NCBI RefSeq assembly: GCF_000519305.1
Contig: NZ_JAFG01000007.1
Coordinates: 103,994-167,993 of the forward strand
Source of the DNA: Mesorhizobium ciceri WSM4083
GTDB lineage: Bacteria; Pseudomonadota; Alphaproteobacteria; Rhizobiales; Rhizobiaceae
Direction: 5' to 3'
Length of the DNA stretch: 64,000 bases
Shown here: piece after piece, positions 62,745 to 64,000 of the stretch
How positions within the stretch are numbered: position 1 is the first letter of the stretch
Layout of the letters: every line of letters starts with the position of its first letter
Made by a program: the position numbers and the translations under genes
The notes under the pieces: model-generated
Database searches by the model: none
Seen by the model: the letters and a program-made list of their open reading frames with translations, nothing else
What the model was told of the DNA's origin: nothing

Positions 62745-63215
62745 ATGTCATTGGTTCGCGCCGCCTGCGCCGCAGCTCTGCTGGTTGCCGGCATCGACGA
62801 GGTCGCGTTGGCCGCGACGCAGAATGTCATCTTCAATGGCACGATCGCGCCCACCTGCACGCTTGTCGTTGCCACCAACGGCACGATGACGGCCAGTCCC
62901 GATCTCCAGTCCCTCAGTTCCCACAACAGCGGCGGCTCGGCTGGAACCGTGACGCTGACGACGACCGGAGGTGTGTCGCTGAGTGTCGACCCGGTCACCA
63001 CCATGACGGTGCCATCCGCCGACAGCACGTCGACGACCTGGACGCCCACTTACTCCGCCACCGGCGCGCATGCCATCGTCGAGACCGGCTCGGCAACCAG
63101 CATCACCACACCCGGCGCCGATCTCGTCTCGGTTCACCTCGCCGGAACCAAGGGCGGCAGCAATCGCTTCGCCAACGGCAATTATCAGGCAACGGTAACG
63201 CTGCGCTGCGAATGA
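62745..63215 (+). CDS. Secreted pilin/spore-coat-U-like subunit
   Basis: A 156-aa exported protein. The signal peptide ends near AALLVAGIDEVALAA. The mature start TQNVIFNGTIAPTCTLVV has the pattern of SCPU/fimbrial subunits (beta strand, then xxTCxL). A second cysteine sits at the very end (VTLRCE), giving a probable disulfide linking N- and C-terminal strands, as in pilins. Thr/Ser/Gly-rich in between. GGAGG precedes the start. Two further small secreted proteins follow in the same direction. Confidence 0.7.
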   Translation: MSLVRAACAAALLVAGIDEVALAATQNVIFNGTIAPTCTLVVATNGTMTASPDLQSLSSHNSGGSAGTVTLTTTGGVSLSVDPVTTMTVPSADSTSTTWTPTYSATGAHAIVETGSATSITTPGADLVSVHLAGTKGGSNRFANGNYQATVTLRCE

Positions 63216-63236
63216 CGCGCAGCGAAGGAGGGGTCG

Positions 63237-63629
63237 TTGAAACATGTTCGAATCCTGGCGACGGCACTGGCCATCGGATTGGCGCCCATTGCCGCCAATG
63301 CACAATCAATGTCGCCGATGCGTGGCGAGATCAACAGCTTCACCGACGTCTTCGCGGTCCGCATCTTCCCTGCCAATCCCTACGACCGGAAGATCCGGGT
63401 CGAAATCCACGTCTACGATCAGGATTTTCAGCCGGTAGATGCCAGAATCTCTCCAAATGTCTTCCAACTGGCTTCCCAGGCTTCCCGTTCTGTCCTTGTG
63501 GTCGTGCCCTTTGACGGCGCGGCCGAGCGTAAAGTGCGTATCTGTACCGAAAGCATCCCCTTTCCCAATCAACAGACGCAGATAAGGGCACAGATATGCG
63601 GAAAGTTCTTTGGGCGCCGCAAGTCCTGA
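63237..63629 (+). CDS. Periplasmic PapD-like chaperone-type protein
   Basis: A 130-aa exported protein starting at TTG 63237 (GGAGG upstream; no suitable ATG). The signal peptide is ILATALAIGLAPIAANA. The body AVRIFPANPYDRKIRVEIHV and DARISPNVFQLASQASRSVL resembles the first domain of pilus chaperones, where a PxxxxL-type strand and Arg/Lys residues bind subunit C-termini. It is shorter than two-domain chaperones (about 230 aa). It overlaps the next gene by 34 bp. Confidence 0.65.
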   Translation: MKHVRILATALAIGLAPIAANAQSMSPMRGEINSFTDVFAVRIFPANPYDRKIRVEIHVYDQDFQPVDARISPNVFQLASQASRSVLVVVPFDGAAERKVRICTESIPFPNQQTQIRAQICGKFFGRRKS

Positions 63630-64000
63630 CACTGGCGCTCGCGGCTGCTTGGGCGTGTGCCTCGCCGGCCGGGGCCGAGGACGTCTATAACCTCAACCAG
63701 AATGAGAGCGGCTTCAACCTGCCCGGTGTCACCTTGCCCCAGGGCCAGGACGAGGTCCGTGCCGCGGACGGCACCACTTGCCGTTCCGCCGTCTCCGGTT
63801 CCGGCGCCTATGTCGATCTCGGCGTCATCAGAGGCAACAGCCAGTCCGACAATGATGTCGCCACTTACGGCCGCGTGGTGATCCCGATCGGGCGTACGCC
63901 GAAGCGCGTCGATTGCAGCCGTCTCTACGAGCTTGAGGTCGAGCGCCTGCAGCTGGAGCTGAAGCTCCTCAAAATGGGCCTCGGCGCCGACGGCCAGACG
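63596..64000 (+). CDS. Secreted protein of unknown function, 3' end outside window
   Basis: ATG at 63596, in a different frame and overlapping the preceding gene, opens a frame that stays open to the window end (135 codons). It has a signal peptide (VLTLALAAAWACASPAGA), then EDVYNLNQNESGFNLPGV, TCRSAVSGSGAYVDLGVIRG and a helical Leu/Glu-rich part (LYELEVERLQLELKLLKMGL) at the right edge. I do not recognise a family. Operon overlap with the chaperone-like gene suggests a joint function. Confidence 0.7.
   Translation, partial: MRKVLWAPQVLTLALAAAWACASPAGAEDVYNLNQNESGFNLPGVTLPQGQDEVRAADGTTCRSAVSGSGAYVDLGVIRGNSQSDNDVATYGRVVIPIGRTPKRVDCSRLYELEVERLQLELKLLKMGLGADGQT

Overview
The window looks like chromosomal DNA of a Mesorhizobium-type alphaproteobacterium (Rhizobiales). 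This is inferred from uniformly high GC and from families typical of rhizobia: DUF982, paired DUF992 proteins, an IalB-type protein, a TIGR02281-type aspartic protease, heterotetrameric sarcosine oxidase and repeated tripartite tricarboxylate transporter (TTT) cassettes. There is one tRNA (Ser-GGA), no rRNA, no CRISPR array, no phage genes and no recognisable insertion sequence. It reads as ordinary core/accessory chromosome rather than an island.

Layout. 1-7 kb: the 5' part of soxB (running off the left edge), an SDR oxidoreductase, a small SET-domain protein, rpsU with its terminator, a TPR lipoprotein, two tandem DUF992 secreted proteins and an MFS exporter. 7-15.3 kb (minus): a complete kdp potassium-uptake operon in the order [26-aa peptide]-kdpF-kdpA-[71-aa membrane protein]-kdpB-kdpC-kdpD-kdpE; the two bracketed small proteins and kdpF are easily missed. 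15.6-19.1 kb: DUF982, PhnA-like protein, tRNA-Ser, two membrane proteins, a candidate short RNA and msrA. 19.3-30.8 kb: nucleoside uptake and salvage, with a BMP-family binding protein, an ABC ATPase and two permeases in a tight operon with cdd, a purine nucleoside phosphorylase and deoA, then upp and add on the minus strand. A GNAT, an anti-sigma-like protein and slyX interrupt the cluster. 30.9-34.9 kb: ubiE, ubiB and a coaBC gene whose reading frame begins with a FitA-like ribbon-helix-helix domain. 35-44.7 kb: an IalB protein, a giant (~2780 aa) glycine-repeat autotransporter and a Gln-rich secreted protein. 44.8-51.5 kb: a Nudix protein, then a minus-strand TTT cassette (binding protein-TctB-TctA) continuing into a CaiB-type CoA transferase and a citryl-CoA-lyase-like protein, with a divergent IclR regulator. 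51.5-57 kb: GNAT, DUF2214, and a LysR regulator divergent from a serine hydrolase/NmrA-like/aldo-keto reductase set. 57.1-60.2 kb: a second TTT cassette. 60.2-62.5 kb: nth, DUF2244 and an AraC-Ogt DNA-repair protein. 62.7-64 kb: three small secreted proteins resembling a pilus-type subunit, a PapD-like chaperone and a third component cut by the right edge.

How parts work together. The kdp genes form a high-affinity K+ pump with its own sensor kinase and response regulator. The nucleoside genes form an import, phosphorolysis and deamination route ending in free bases and pentose phosphate. The first TTT cassette plausibly imports an organic acid, activates it to a CoA thioester and cleaves it. 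Most promising for follow-up are the RHH-CoaBC fusion, the two extra small kdp proteins, the TTT/CoA-transferase/lyase unit, the secreted trio at the right edge and the short RNA candidate near 17.8 kb.
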